The position numbers and the translations under genes were made by a program. From positions 1-49,819 of the forward strand of contig NW_003122496.1 in NCBI RefSeq assembly GCF_000003605.2: a stretch of 49,819 nt of DNA. The letters are read 5' to 3'. Origin of the DNA: Saccoglossus kowalevskii (taxonomy: Eukaryota > Hemichordata > Enteropneusta > Harrimaniidae). Shown here piece after piece: positions 11,541-23,892 of the stretch (position 1 is its first letter; each line of letters starts with the position of its first letter). The notes under the pieces are model-generated. The model saw only the letters and a program-made list of their open reading frames with translations, searched no databases and was not told the origin of the DNA.

Positions 11541-13300
11541 TTATTTATGTAGTCTAGTATTTATGTTATGCAGTCCCAGCACTATGTCTTGCAGTCTCGT
11601 ATTTATGTTATGCAGTCCCATCTTTATGTCATGCAGTCTCGTATTTATGTTATGCAGTCCCAACTTTATGTCTTGCTGACTCGTATTTATGTTATGCAGT
11701 CCCATTTTATGTCATGTAGTGTCGTAATTATGTTATGCAGTCCCATCTTTATGTCATGTAATCTCGTATTTATGGTATGCAGTCCCATCTTTATGTCTTG
11801 CAATCTCGTATTTATGTTATGCAGTCCCATCTTTATGTTATGTAGTCTCGTATGTATGTTATGCAGACCCAACCCTATGTATTGCAGTCTCGTATTTATG
11901 TTATGCAGTCCCATCTTTATGCCATGTAGTCTCGTATTTATGTTATGCAGTCCCATCTTTATGTCTTGCAATCTCGTATTTATATCACGCAGTCCCATCT
12001 TTATGTTATGTAGTCTCGTATTTTTGTTATGCAGTCCCATCTTTATGTCATGTAATCTCGTATTTATGTTATGCAGTCCCATCTTTATGTCTTGCAATCT
12101 CGTATTTATGTTATGCAGTCCCATCTTTATGTTATGTAGTCTCGTATTTATGTTATTCAGTTCCAACCCTATGTCTTGCAGTCTCGTATTTATCTTATGC
12201 AGTCCCATCTTTTTGTCATGTAGTCTCGTATTTATGCTATGCAGTCCCATCTTTATGTCTTGCTGACTCGTATTTATGTTATGCAGTCCCATCTTTATGT
12301 CATGTAGTCTCGTATTTATGTTATGCAGTCCCATCTTTATGTCATGTAGTCTCGTATTTATGTTATGCAGTTCCATCTTTATGTCTTGCTGACTCGTATT
12401 TATGTTATGAAGTCCCATGTTTGTGTCATGTAGTCTCGTATTCACGTTATGCAGTCCCGTCTTTATGTCATGTAGTCTCGTATTTATGTTATAAACTCCC
12501 ATCTTTATGTCACACAGTCTCGTATTTATGTTATGCAGTCCCATCTTTATGTCTTGCTAACTCGTATTTATGTTATGCAGTCCCATCTTTATGTCATGCT
12601 GTCTCGTATTTATGTTATCCAGTCCCATCTTTATGTTATGTAGTCTCGTATTTATGTTATGTAGTCCCATCTTTATGTCACACAGTCTCGTATTTATGTT
12701 ATGCAGTACCATCTTTATGTCACACAGTCTCGTATTTATGTTATGCTGTCCCATCTTTATGTCTTGCTAACTCGTATTTATGTTATGCAGTCCCATCTTT
12801 ATGTCATGCTGTCTCGTATTTATGTTATCCAGTCCCATCTTTATGTTATGTTGTCTTGTATTTATGTTATGTAGTCCCATCTTTATGTCATGTAATCTCG
12901 TAATTATGTTATGCAGTCCCATCTTTATGTCATGTAATCTCGTATTTATGTTATGCAGTCCCATCTTTATGTCTTGCAATCTCGTATTTATGTTATGCAT
13001 TCCCATCTTTATGTTATGTAGTCTCGAATTTATGTTATGCAGTTCCAACCCTATGTCTTGCAGTCTCGTATTTATGTTATGCAGTCCCATCTTTAGGTCA
13101 TGTAGTCTCGTATTTATGTTATACAGTCCCATCTTTATGTCTTGCTGACTCGTATTTATGTTATGCAGTCCCATCTTTATGTCTTGCTGCCTCGTATTTA
13201 TGTTATGCAGTCCTAACTTTATGTCTCGCAGTCTCGTATTTATGTTATGCAGTCTCATCTTTGTGTCATGTTGTGTCGTATTTATGTTATGCAGTCCCAT
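11541..13300 (+). repeat. Segmental repeat C (C1 then C2 order)
   Basis: C1 (about 11,541-12,130) starts at the odd junction ATCTTTATTTATGTAGTCTAG followed by CCCAGCACTATG. C2 (about 12,780-13,275) carries GTCCTAACTTTATG, TTTAGGTCATG, GCATTCCC and a CATGTTGTGTCG unit. Both recur at 36.5-37.7 kb in the opposite order: C2 at 36,545-37,040 and C1 at 37,152-37,741. Within this block 12,570 and 12,780 begin a 210-bp (5 x 42) tandem duplication with the GCTAACTCG/CATGCTGTCTCG/TTATCCAG series. Confidence 0.88.
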
Positions 13301-13404
13301 CTTTATGTCTTGCTGACTCGTATTTATGTTATGCAGTCCCATCTTTATGTCTTGCAATCTCGTATTTTATGTTATGCAGTCCCATCTTTTGTATGTAGTC
13401 TCGT

Positions 13405-16400
13405 ATTTATGTTATGCAGTCCCAACCCTATGTCTTACAGTCTCGTATTTATGTTATGCAGTCCCATCTTTATGTCATGTAGTCTCGTATTTATGTTATG
13501 CAGTCCCATCTTTATGTCTCGCAGTCTCGTATTTATGTTATGCAGTCCCATCTTTATGTCATGCAGATTCGTATTTATGTTATGCAGTCCTATCTTTATG
13601 TCATGCAGTCTCGTAGTTATGTTATCCAGTCCCATCTTTATGATATGTAGTCTCGTATTTATGTTATGCAGTCCCATCTTTATGTCTTGCTGACTCGTAT
13701 TTATGTTATGCAGTCCCATCTTTATGTCATGTAGTCTCGTATTTATGTTATGCAGTCCCATCTTTATGTCTTGATGACTCGTATTTATGTTATGCAGTCC
13801 CATCTTGGTGTCATGTAGTCTCGTATTTATGTTATGCTGTCCCATCTTAATGTCTTGCTGACTCGTATTTATGTTATGCAGTCCCATCTTCATGTCATGT
13901 AGTCTCGTATTTATGTTATGCAGTCCCATCTTTATGTCTTGCAATCTCGTATTTATGTTATGCAGTCCCATCTTTATGTTATGTAGTCTCGTATTTATGT
14001 TATGCAGTCCCAACCCTATGTCTTGCAGTCTCGTATTTATGTTATGCAGTCCCATCTTTATGTCATGTAGTCTCGTATTTATGTTATGCAGTCCCATCTT
14101 TATGTCTTGCTGACTCGTATTTATGTTATGCAGTCCCATCTTTATGTCATGTAGTCTAGTATTTATGTTATGCAGTTCCATCTTTATGTCTTGCTGACCC
14201 GTATTTATGTTATGCAGTCCCATCTTTGTGTCATGTAGTCTCGTATTTACGTTATGCAGTCCCATCTTTATGTCATGTAGTCTCGTATTTATGTTATGCA
14301 GTCTCATCTTTATGTCTTGCTGATTCGTATTTATGTTATGCAGTCCCATATTTATTTCTTGCTGACTCGTATTTATGTTATGCAGTCCCATCTTTATGTC
14401 TTGCTGACTCGTATTTATGTTATGCAGTCCCATTTTATGTCATGTAGTGTCGTATTTATGTTATGCAGTCCCATCTTTATGTCATGTAATCTCGTATTTA
14501 TGTTATGCAGTCCCATCTTTATTTCTTGCTGACTCGTATTTATGTTATGCAGTCCCATCTTTGTGTCATGTAGTCTCGTATTTATGTTATGCAGTCCCAT
14601 CTTTATGTCTTGCTGACTCGTATTTATGTTATGCAGTCCCATCTTTATGTCATGTAGTCTAGTATTTATGTTATGCAGTTCCATCTTTATGTCTTGCTGA
14701 CCCGTATTTATGTTATGCAGTCCCATCTTTGTGTCATGTAGTCTCGTATTTACGTTATGCAGTCCCATTTTATGTCATGTAGTGTCGTATTTATGTTATG
14801 CAGTCCCATCTATATGTCTTGTAATCTCGTATTTATGTTATGCAGTCCCATCTTTATGTTATGTAGTCTCGTATTTATGTTATGCAGTCCCAACCCTATG
14901 TCTTGCAGTGTCGTATTTATGTTATGCAGTCCCATCTTTATGTCATGTAGTCTCGTATTTATGTTATGCAGTCCCATCTTTATGTCTTGCTGACTCGTAT
15001 TTAAGTTATGCAGTCCCATTTTATGTCATGTAGTGTCGTATTTATGTTATGCAGTCCCATCTTTTTGTTATGTAGTCTCGTATTTATGTTATGCAGTCCC
15101 AACCCTATGTCTTACAGTCTCGTATTTATGTTATGCAGTCCCATCTTTATGTCATGTAGTCTCGTATTTATGTTATGCAGTCCCATCTTTATGTCTCGCA
15201 GTCTCGTATTTATGTTATGCAGTCCCATCTTTATGTCATGCAGATTCGTATTTATGTTATGCAGTCCTATCTTTATGTCATGCAGTCTCGTAGTTATGTT
15301 ATCCAGTCCCATCTTTATGATATGTAGTCTCGTATTTATGTTATGCAGTCCCATCTTTATGTCTTGCTGACTCGTATTTATGTTATGCAGTCCCATCTTT
15401 ATGTCATGTAGTCTCGTATTTATGTTATGCAGTCCCATCTTTATGTCTTGATGACTCGTATTTATGTTATGCAGTCCCATCTTGGTGTCATGTAGTCTCG
15501 TATTTATGTTATGCTGTCCCATCTTAATGTCTTGCTGACTCGTATTTATGTTATGCAGTCCCATCTTCATGTCATGTAGTCTCGTATTTATGTTATGCAG
15601 TCCCATCTTTATGTCTTGCAATCTCGTATTTATGTTATGCAGTCCCATCTTTATGTTATGTAGTCTCGTATTTATGTTATGCAGTCCCAACCCTATGTCT
15701 TGCAGTCTCGTATTTATGTTATGCAGTCCCATCTTTATGTCATGTAGTCTCGTATTTATGTTATGCAGTCCCATCTTTATGTCTTGCTGACTCGTATTTA
15801 TGTTATGCAGTCCCATCTTTATGTCATGTAGTCTAGTATTTATGTTATGCAGTTCCATCTTTATGTCTTGCTGACCCGTATTTATGTTATGCAGTCCCAT
15901 CTTTGTGTCATGTAGTCTCGTATTTTCGTTATGCAGTCCCATCTTTATGTCATGTAGTCTCGTATTTATGTTATGCAGTCTCATCTTTATGTCTTGCTGA
16001 TTCGTATTTATGTTATGCAGTCCCATATTTATTTCTTGCTGACTCGTATTTATGTTATGCAGTCCCATCTTTATGTCTTGCTGACTCGTATTTATGTTAT
16101 GCAGTCCCATGTTATGTCATGTAGTGTCGTATTTATGTTATGCAGTCCCATCTTTATGTCATGTAATCTCGTATTTATGTTATGCAGTCCCATCTTTATT
16201 TCTTGCTGACTCGTATTTATGTTATGCAGTCCCATCTTTGTGTCATGTAGTCTCGTATTTATGTTATGCAGTCCCATCTTTATGTCTTGCTGACTCGTAT
16301 TTATGTTATGCAGTCCCATCTTTATGTCATGTAGTCTAGTATTTATGTTATGCAGTTCCATCTTTATGTCTTGCTGACCCGTATTTATGTTATGCAGTCC

Positions 16401-16740
16401 CATCTTTGTGTCATGTAGTCTCGTATTTACGTTATGCAGTCCCATTTTATGTCATGTAGTGTCGTATTTATGTTATGCAGTCCCATCTATATGTCTTGTA
16501 ATCTCGTATTTATGTTATGCAGTCCCATCTTTATGTTATGTAGTCTCGTATTTATGTTATGCAGTCCCAACCCTATGTCTTGCAGTGTCGTATTTATGTT
16601 ATGCAGTCCCATCTTTATGTCATGTAGTCTCGTATTTATGTTATGCAGTCCCATCTTTATGTCTTGCTGACTCGTATTTAAGTTATGCAGTCCCATTTTA
16701 TGTCATGTAGTGTCGTATTTATGTTATGCAGTCCCATCTT
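13405..16740 (+). repeat. 1,677-bp higher-order repeat, 2 copies
   Basis: About 13,405-15,081 is repeated at 15,082-16,740 with a period of 1,677 bp (40 x 42 minus 3). Shared rare units include CTTACAGTC, GCAGATTCG, TCTCGTAGTTATG, TTATCCAG, CTTTATGATATGTAG, CCCATCTTGGTG, CCCATCTTAATG, CCCATCTTCATG and CCCATATTTATTTC. Copies differ at few sites, for example TTTACG against TTTTCG near 15,925. A portion (15.89-17.05 kb) recurs at 22.10-23.25 kb, offset 6,207. Confidence 0.93.
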
Positions 16741-17370
16741 TATGTCATGTAATCTCGTATTTATGTTATGCAGTCCCATCTTTATTTCTTGCTGACTCGT
16801 ATTTATGTTATGCAGTCCCATCTTTGTGTCATGTAGTCTCGTATTTATGTTATGCAGTCCCATCTTTATGTCTTGCTGACTCGTATTTATGTTATGCAGT
16901 CCCATCTTTATGTCATGTAGTCTAGAATTTATGTTATGCAGTTCCATCTTTATGTCTTGCTGACCCGTATTTATGTTATGCAGTCCCATCTTTGTGTCAT
17001 GTAGTCTCGTATTTACGTTATGCAGTCCCGTCTTTATGTCATGTAGTCTCGTATTTTATGTTATGCAGTCTCATCTTTTATGTCTTGCTGATTCGTATTT
17101 ATGTTATGCTGTCCCATCTTAATGTCTGCTGACTCGTATTTATGTTATGCAGTCCATCTTTATGTCATGTAGTCTCGTATTTTTGTTATGCAGTCCCATC
17201 TTTATGTCTTGCTGACTCGTATTTATGTTATGCAGTCCCATTTTATGTCATGTAGTGTCGTATTTATGTTATGCAGTCCCATCTTTATGTCTTGTAATCT
17301 CGTATTTATGTTATGCAGTCCCATCTTTATGTTATGTAGTCTCGTATTTATGTTATGCAGTCCCAACCCT
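16740..17370 (+). repeat. Satellite units with indel cluster
   Basis: The first part continues the series seen after 14,447 and after 22,917 (CATGTAATC, TTTATTTCTTGCTGAC, CCCATCTTTGTG, TCTAGAATTTATGTTATGCAG). Around 17,050-17,160 at least four one-base gains or losses fall within about 110 bp: CGTATTTTATG, TCATCTTTTATG, ATGTCTGCTG and GCAGTCCATC. After this the short 41-bp-anchored repeats begin. Confidence 0.75.
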
Positions 17371-18110
17371 ATGTCTTGCTGACTCGTATTTATGTTATGC
17401 AGTCCCATTTTATGTCATGTAGTTTCGTATTTATGTTATGCAGTCCCATCTTTATGTCATGTAATCTCGTATTTATGTTATGCAGTCCCATCTTTATGTC
17501 TTGCAATCTCGTATTTATGTTATGCAGTGCCATCTTTTTGTTATGTAGTCTCGTATTTATGTTATGCAGTCCCAACCCTATGTCTTGCAGTCTCGTATTT
17601 ATGTTATGTAGTCCCATCTTTATGTCATGTAGTCTCGTATTTATGTTATGCAGTCCCATCTTTATGTCTTGCTGACTCGTATTTATGTTATGCAGTCCCA
17701 TTTTATGTCATGTAGTGTCGTATTTATGTTATGCAATCCCATCTTTATGTCTTGTAATCTCGTATTTATGTTATGCAGTCCCATCTTTATGTTATGTAGT
17801 CTCGTATTTATGTTATGCAGTCCCAACCCTATGTCTTGCAGTCTCGTATTTATGTTATGCAGTCCCATCTTTATGTCATGTAGTCTCGTATTTATGTTAT
17901 GCAGTCCCATCTTTATGTCATGTAGTCTCGTATTTATGTTATGCAGTCCCATCTTTATGTCTTGATGACTCGTATTTATGTTATGCAGTCCCATCTTTAT
18001 GTCATGTAGTCTCGTATTTATGTTATGCTGTCCCATCTTAATGTCTTGCTGACTCGTATTTATGTTATGCAGTCCCATCTTTGTGTCATGTAGTCTCGTA
18101 TTTATGTTAT
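17371..18110 (+). repeat. Segmental repeat E, first copy
   Basis: This block matches 26,051-26,790 (offset 8,680). Both share the CATGTAGTTTCG version of the 41-bp unit, a GCAGTGCCATCTTTTTG unit, GCAATCCCATC and the CTTGATGACTCG unit in the same order. It contains 293-bp spacing between successive 41-bp units (7 x 42 minus 1). The match fades near 18,110, with late differences such as CCCATCTTTATG against CCCATCTTGGTG. Confidence 0.85.
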
Positions 18111-18650
18111 GCAGTCCCATCTTTATGTCTTGCTGACTCGTATTTATGTTATGCAGTCCCATCTTTATGTCATGTAGTCTAGTATTTATGTTATGCAGTT
18201 CCATCTTTATGTCTTGCTGACCCGTATTTATGTTATGCAGTCCCATCTTTGTGTCATGTAGTCTCGTATTTACGTTATGCAGTTCCGTCTTTATGTCATG
18301 TAGTCTCGTATTTATGTTATGCAGTCTCATCTTTATGTCTTGCTGATTCGTATTTATGTTATGCAGTCCCAATTTTATGTCACGTAGTCTTGTATTTATG
18401 TTATGCAGTCCCATCTTTATGTCTTGCAATCTCGTATTTTTGTTATGCAGTCCCATCTTTATGTTATGTAGTCTCGTATTTATGTTATGCAGTCCCAACC
18501 CTATGTCTTGCAGTATCGTATTTATGTTATGTAGTCCCATCTTTATGTCACGCAGTCTCGTATTTATGTTATGCAGTCCCATCTTTATGTTATGTAGTCT
18601 CGTATTTAAGTTATGCAGTCCCAACCCTATGTCTTGTAGTCTCGTATTTA
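18110..18650 (+). repeat. Module M (CACGTAGTCTTG-marked), first copy
   Basis: Module M is defined by CCCAATTTTATGTCACGTAGTCTTG. In most copies it is preceded by TCTAGTATTT, CTTGCTGACCCG, CCCATCTTTGTG, TATTTACG and GCTGATTCG, and followed by CTTGCAATC, TATTTTTG, TTATGTAGTC, a CCAACCC unit and GCAGTATCG. The marker is near 18,368 here and recurs near 21,517, 23,319, 25,581, 28,935, 29,897, 30,946, 41,840, 46,159, 46,779 and 48,374. Slightly altered forms lie near 39,492 and 44,315. This first copy lacks the GCAGTCACATC unit present in most others. Confidence 0.85.
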
Positions 18651-19300
18651 TGTTATGCAGTCCCATATTTATGTCTTGCTGACTCGTATTGATGTTATGC
18701 AGTCCCATTTTATGTCATATAGTGTCGTATTTATGTTATGCAGTCCCATCTTTATGTCTTGTAATCTCGTATTTATGTTATGCAGTCCCATCTTTATGTT
18801 ATGTAGTCTCGTATTTATGTTATGCAGTCCCAACCCTATGTCTTGTAGTCTCGTATTTATGTTATGCAGTCCCATATTTATGTCTTGCTGACTCGTATTG
18901 ATGTTATGCAGTCCCATTTTATGTCATATAGTGTCGTATTTATGTTATGCAGTCCCATCTTTATGTCTTGTAATCTCGTATTTATGTTATGCAGTCCCAT
19001 CTTTATGTCTTGCAATCTCGTATTTTTGTTATGCAGTCCCATCTTTATGTTATGTAGTCTCGTATTTATGTTATGCAGTCCCATATTTATGTCTTGCTGA
19101 CTCGTATTGATGTTATGCAGTCCCATTTTATGTCATATAGTGTCGTATTTATGTTATGCAGTCCCATCTTTATGTCTTGTTGACCCGTATTTATGTTATG
19201 CAGTCCCATCTGTATGTCACGCAGTCTCGTATTTATGTTATGGAGTCCCATATTTATGTCATATAGTGTCGTATTTATGTTATGCAGTCCCATCTTTATG
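18650..19300 (+). repeat. 209-bp short HOR, about 3 copies
   Basis: Units anchored on the 41-bp form (CCCATTTTATGTCATATAGTG, preceded by TCGTATTGATG) recur near 18,705, 18,914 and 19,123. The period is 209 bp, five 42-bp units minus one base. The third copy soon diverges (GTTGACCCG, CATCTGTATG). The same 5-unit arrangement appears near 23.7-23.9 kb and 28.3 kb. Confidence 0.85.
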
Positions 19301-21120
19301 TCATGTAGTCTCGTATTTATGTTATGCAGTCCCATCTTTTATGTCATGTAGTCTCGTATTTATGTTATGCAGTCCCATCTTTATGTCATGTAGTCTAGTA
19401 TTTATGTTATGCAGTCCCATCTTTATGTCATGTAGTCTCGTATTTATGTTATGCAGTCCCATCTTTATGTCATGCAGATTCGTATTTATGTTATGCAGTC
19501 CCATTTGTATGTCACGTAGTCTTGTTTTTTATGTTATGCAGTCCCATCTTTATGTCTTGCAATCTGGTATTTATGTTATGCAGTCCCATCTTTATGTCAT
19601 GCTGTCTCGTATTTATGTTATCCAGTCCCATCTTTATGTTATGTAGTCTCGTATTTATGTTATGTAGTCCCATCTTTATGTCACGCAGTCTCGTATTTAT
19701 GTTATGCAGTCCCATCTTTATGTCTTGCTGACTCGTATTTATGTTATGCAGTCCCATTTTATGTCATGTAGTGTCGTATTTATGATATGCAATCCCATCT
19801 TTATGTCATGTAATCTCGTATTTATGTTATGCAGTCCCATCTTTATGTCTTGCAATCTCGTGTTTATGTTATGCTGTCCCATCTTTATGTTATGTAGTCT
19901 CGTATTTATGTTATGCAGTCCCAACCCTATGTCTTGCAGTCTCGTATTTATGTTATGCAGTCCCATCTTTATGTCATGTAGTCTCGTATTTATGTTATGC
20001 AGTCCCATCTTTATGTCTTGCTGACTCGTATTTATGTTATGCAGTCCCATCTTTATGTCATGTAGTCTCGTATTTATGTTATGCAGTCCCATCTTTATGT
20101 CATGTAGTCTCGTATTTATGTTATGCAGTCCCATCTTTATGTCACGTAGTCTCGTATTTATGTTATGCAGTCCCATCTTTATGTCTTGCTGACTCGTATT
20201 TATGTTATGCAGTCCCATCTTTATGTCATGTAGTCTAGTATTTATGTTATGCAGTCCCGTCTTTATGTCATGTAGTCTCGTATTTATGTTATGCAGTCTC
20301 ATCTTTATGTCCTGCTGATTCGTATTTATGTTATGCAGTTCCATTTGTATGTCACGTAGTCTTGTTTTTATGTTATGCAGTCCCATCTTTATGTCTTGCA
20401 ATCTCGTATTTATGTTATGCAGTCCCATCTTTATGTCATGTAGTCTCGTATTTATGTTATACAGTCCCATCTTTATGTCTTGCTGACTCGTATTTATGTT
20501 ATGCAGTCCCATTTTATGTCATGTAGTGTCGTATTTATGTTATGCAGTCCCATCTTTATGTCTTGTAATCTCGTATTTATGTTATGCAGTCCCATCTTTA
20601 TGTTATGTAGTCTCGTATTTATGTTATGCAGTCCCAACCCTATGTCTTGCAGTCTCGTATTTATGTTATGCAGTCCCATCTTTATGTCTTGCTGACTCGT
20701 ATTTATGTTATGCAGTCCCATTTTATGTCATGTAGTGTCGTATTTATGTTATGCAGTCCCATCTTTATGTCATGTAATCTCGTATTTATGTTATGCAGTC
20801 CCATCTTTATGTCTTGCAATCTCGTATTTATGTTATGCAGTCCCATCTTTATGTTATGTAGTCTCGTATTTATGTTATGCTGTCCCAACCCTATGTCTTG
20901 CAGTCTCGTATTTATGTTATGCAGTCCCATCTTTATGTCATGTAGTCTCGTATTTATGTTATGCAGTCCCATCTTGATGTCACGCAGTCTCGTATTTATG
21001 TTATGCAGTCCCATCTTTATGTCATGCAGATTCGTATTTATGTTATGCAGTCCCATCTTTATGTCATGCAGTCTTCGTATTTATGTTATGCAGTCCCATC
21101 TTTATGTTATGTAGTCCTCG
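19300..21120 (+). repeat. Mixed satellite units, weak HOR order
   Basis: No single long period stands out here. Runs of plain CATGTAGTC units (19,300-19,450 and 20,040-20,150) alternate with 41-bp-anchored groups near 19,750, 20,510 and 20,720; the last two are 209 bp apart. One-base gains occur at CCCATCTTTTATG (near 19,337), CTTGTTTTTTATG (near 19,526), GCAGTCTTCG (near 21,072) and GTAGTCCTCG (near 21,115). The final pair mark the boundary with the next HOR block. Confidence 0.75.
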
Positions 21121-23892
21121 TATTTATGTTATGCAGTCCCATCTTTATGTCATGTAATCTCGTATTTATGTTATGCAGTCCCATCTTTATTTTTTGCTGA
21201 CTCGTATTTATGTTATGCAGTCCCATCTTTGTGTCATGTAGTCTCGTATTTATGTTATGCAGTCCCATCTTTATGTCTTGCTGACTCGTATTTATGTTAT
21301 GCAGTCCCATCTTTATGTCATGTAGTCTAGTATTTATGTTATGCAGTTCCATCTTTATGTCTTGCTGACCCGTATTTATGTTATGCAGTCCCATCTTTGT
21401 GTCATGTAGTCTCGTATTTACGTTATGCAGTTCCGTCTTTATGTCATGTAGTCTCGTATTTATGTTATGCAGTCTCATCTTTATGTCTTGCTGATTCGTA
21501 TTTATGTTATGCAGTCCCAATTTTATGTCACGTAGTCTTGTATTTATGTTATGCAGTCCCATCTTTATGTCTTGCAATCTCGTATTTATGTTATGCAGTC
21601 ACATCTTTATGTCATGTAATCTCGTATTTATGTTATGCAGTCCCATCTTTATGTCTTGCAATCTCGTATTTTTGTTATGCAGTCCCATCTTTATGTTATG
21701 TAGTCTCGTATTTATGTTATGCAGTCCCAACCCTATGTCTTGCAGTATCGTATTTATGTTATGTAGTCCCATCTTTATGTCACGCAGTCTCGTATTTATG
21801 TTATGCAGTCCCATCTTTATGTTATGTAGTCTCGTATTTATGTTATGCAGTCCCAACCCTATGTCTTGTAGTCTCGTATTTATGTTATGCAGTCCCATAT
21901 TTATGTCTTGCTGACTCGTATTGATGTTATGCAGTCCCATTTTATGTCATATAGTGTCGTATTTATGTTATGCAGTCCCATCTTTATGTCTTGTAATCTC
22001 GTATTTATGTTATGCAGTCCCATCTTTATGTTATGTAGTCTCGTATTTATGTTATGCAGTCCCAACCCTATGTCTTGTAGTCTCGTATTTATGTTATGCA
22101 GTCCCATCTTTGTGTCATGTAGTCTCGTATTTACGTTATGCAGTCCCATCTTTATGTCATGTAGTCTCGTATTTATGTTATGCAGTCTCATCTTTATGTC
22201 TTGCTGATTCGTATTTATGTTATGCAGTCCCATATTTATTTCTTGCTGACTCGTATTTATGTTATGCAGTCCCATCTTTATGTCTTGCTGACTCGTATTT
22301 ATGTTATGCAGTCCCATTTTATGTCATGTAGTGTCGTATTTATGTTATGCAGTCCCATCTTTATGTCATGTAATCTCGTATTTATGTTATGCAGTCCCAT
22401 CTTTATTTCTTGCTGACTCGTATTTATGTTATGCAGTCCCATCTTTGTGTCATGTAGTCTCGTATTTATGTTATGCAGTCCCATCTTTATGTCTTGCTGA
22501 CTCGTATTTATGTTATGCAGTCCCATCTTTATGTCATGTAGTCTAGTATTTATGTTATGCAGTTCCATCTTTATGTCTTGCTGACCCGTATTTATGTTAT
22601 GCAGTCCCATCTTTGTGTCATGTAGTCTCGTATTTACGTTATGCAGTCCCATTTTATGTCATGTAGTGTCGTATTTATGTTATGCAGTCCCATCTATATG
22701 TCTTGTAATCTCGTATTTATGTTATGCAGTCCCATCTTTATGTTATGTAGTCTCGTATTTATGTTATGCAGTCCCAACCCTATGTCTTGCAGTGTCGTAT
22801 TTATGTTATGCAGTCCCATCTTTATGTCATGTAGTCTCGTATTTATGTTATGCAGTCCCATCTTTATGTCTTGCTGACTCGTATTTAAGTTATGCAGTCC
22901 CATTTTATGTCATGTAGTGTCGTATTTATGTTATGCAGTCCCATCTTTATGTCATGTAATCTCGTATTTATGTTATGCAGTCCCATCTTTATTTCTTGCT
23001 GACTCGTATTTATGTTATGCAGTCCCATCTTTGTGTCATGTAGTCTCGTATTTATGTTATGCAGTCCCATCTTTATGTCTTGCTGACTCGTATTTATGTT
23101 ATGCAGTCCCATCTTTATGTCATGTAGTCTAGAATTTATGTTATGCAGTTCCATCTTTATGTCTTGCTGACCCGTATTTATGTTATGCAGTCCCATCTTT
23201 GTGTCATGTAGTCTCGTATTTACGTTATGCAGTCCCGTCTTTATGTCATGTAGTCTCGTATTTATGTTATGCAGTCTCATCTTTATGTCTTGCTGATTCG
23301 TATTTATGTTATGCAGTCCCAATTTTATGTCACGTAGTCTTGTATTTATGTTATGCAGTCCCATCTTTATGTCTTGCAATCTCGTATTTATGTTATGCAG
23401 TCACATCTTTATGTCATGTAATCTCGTATTTATGTTATGCAGTCCCATCTTTATGTCTTGCAATCTCGTATTTTTGTTATGCAGTCCCATCTTTATGTTA
23501 TGTAGTCTCGTATTTATGTTATGCAGTCCCAACCCTATGTCTTGCAGTATCGTATTTATGTTATGTAGTCCCATCTTTATGTCACGCAGTCTCGTATTTA
23601 TGTTATGCAGTCCCATCTTTATGTTATGTAGTCTCGTATTTATGTTATGCAGTCCCAACCCTATGTCTTGTAGTCTCGTATTTATGTTATGCAGTCCCAT
23701 ATTTATGTCTTGCTGACTCGTATTGATGTTATGCAGTCCCATTTTATGTCATATAGTGTCGTATTTATGTTATGCAGTCCCATCTTTATGTCTTGTAATC
23801 TCGTATTTATGTTATGCAGTCCCATCTTTATGTTATGTAGTCTCGTATTTATGTTATGCAGTCCCAACCCTATGTCTTGTAGTCTCGTATTT
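21120..23892 (+). repeat. 1,802-bp higher-order repeat, about 1.5 copies
   Basis: Positions 21,120-22,090 match 22,922-23,892 with offset 1,802 (43 x 42 minus 4). The copies share module M, GCAGTCACATC, GCAGTATCG and the TCGTATTGATG-anchored 41-bp units. Between them, 22,100-22,920 resembles 15.89-16.71 kb (offset 6,207) with its CCCATATTTATTTC and CCCATCTATATG units. The HOR is thus a fusion of an M block with a piece of the 1,677-bp family. Confidence 0.88.
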
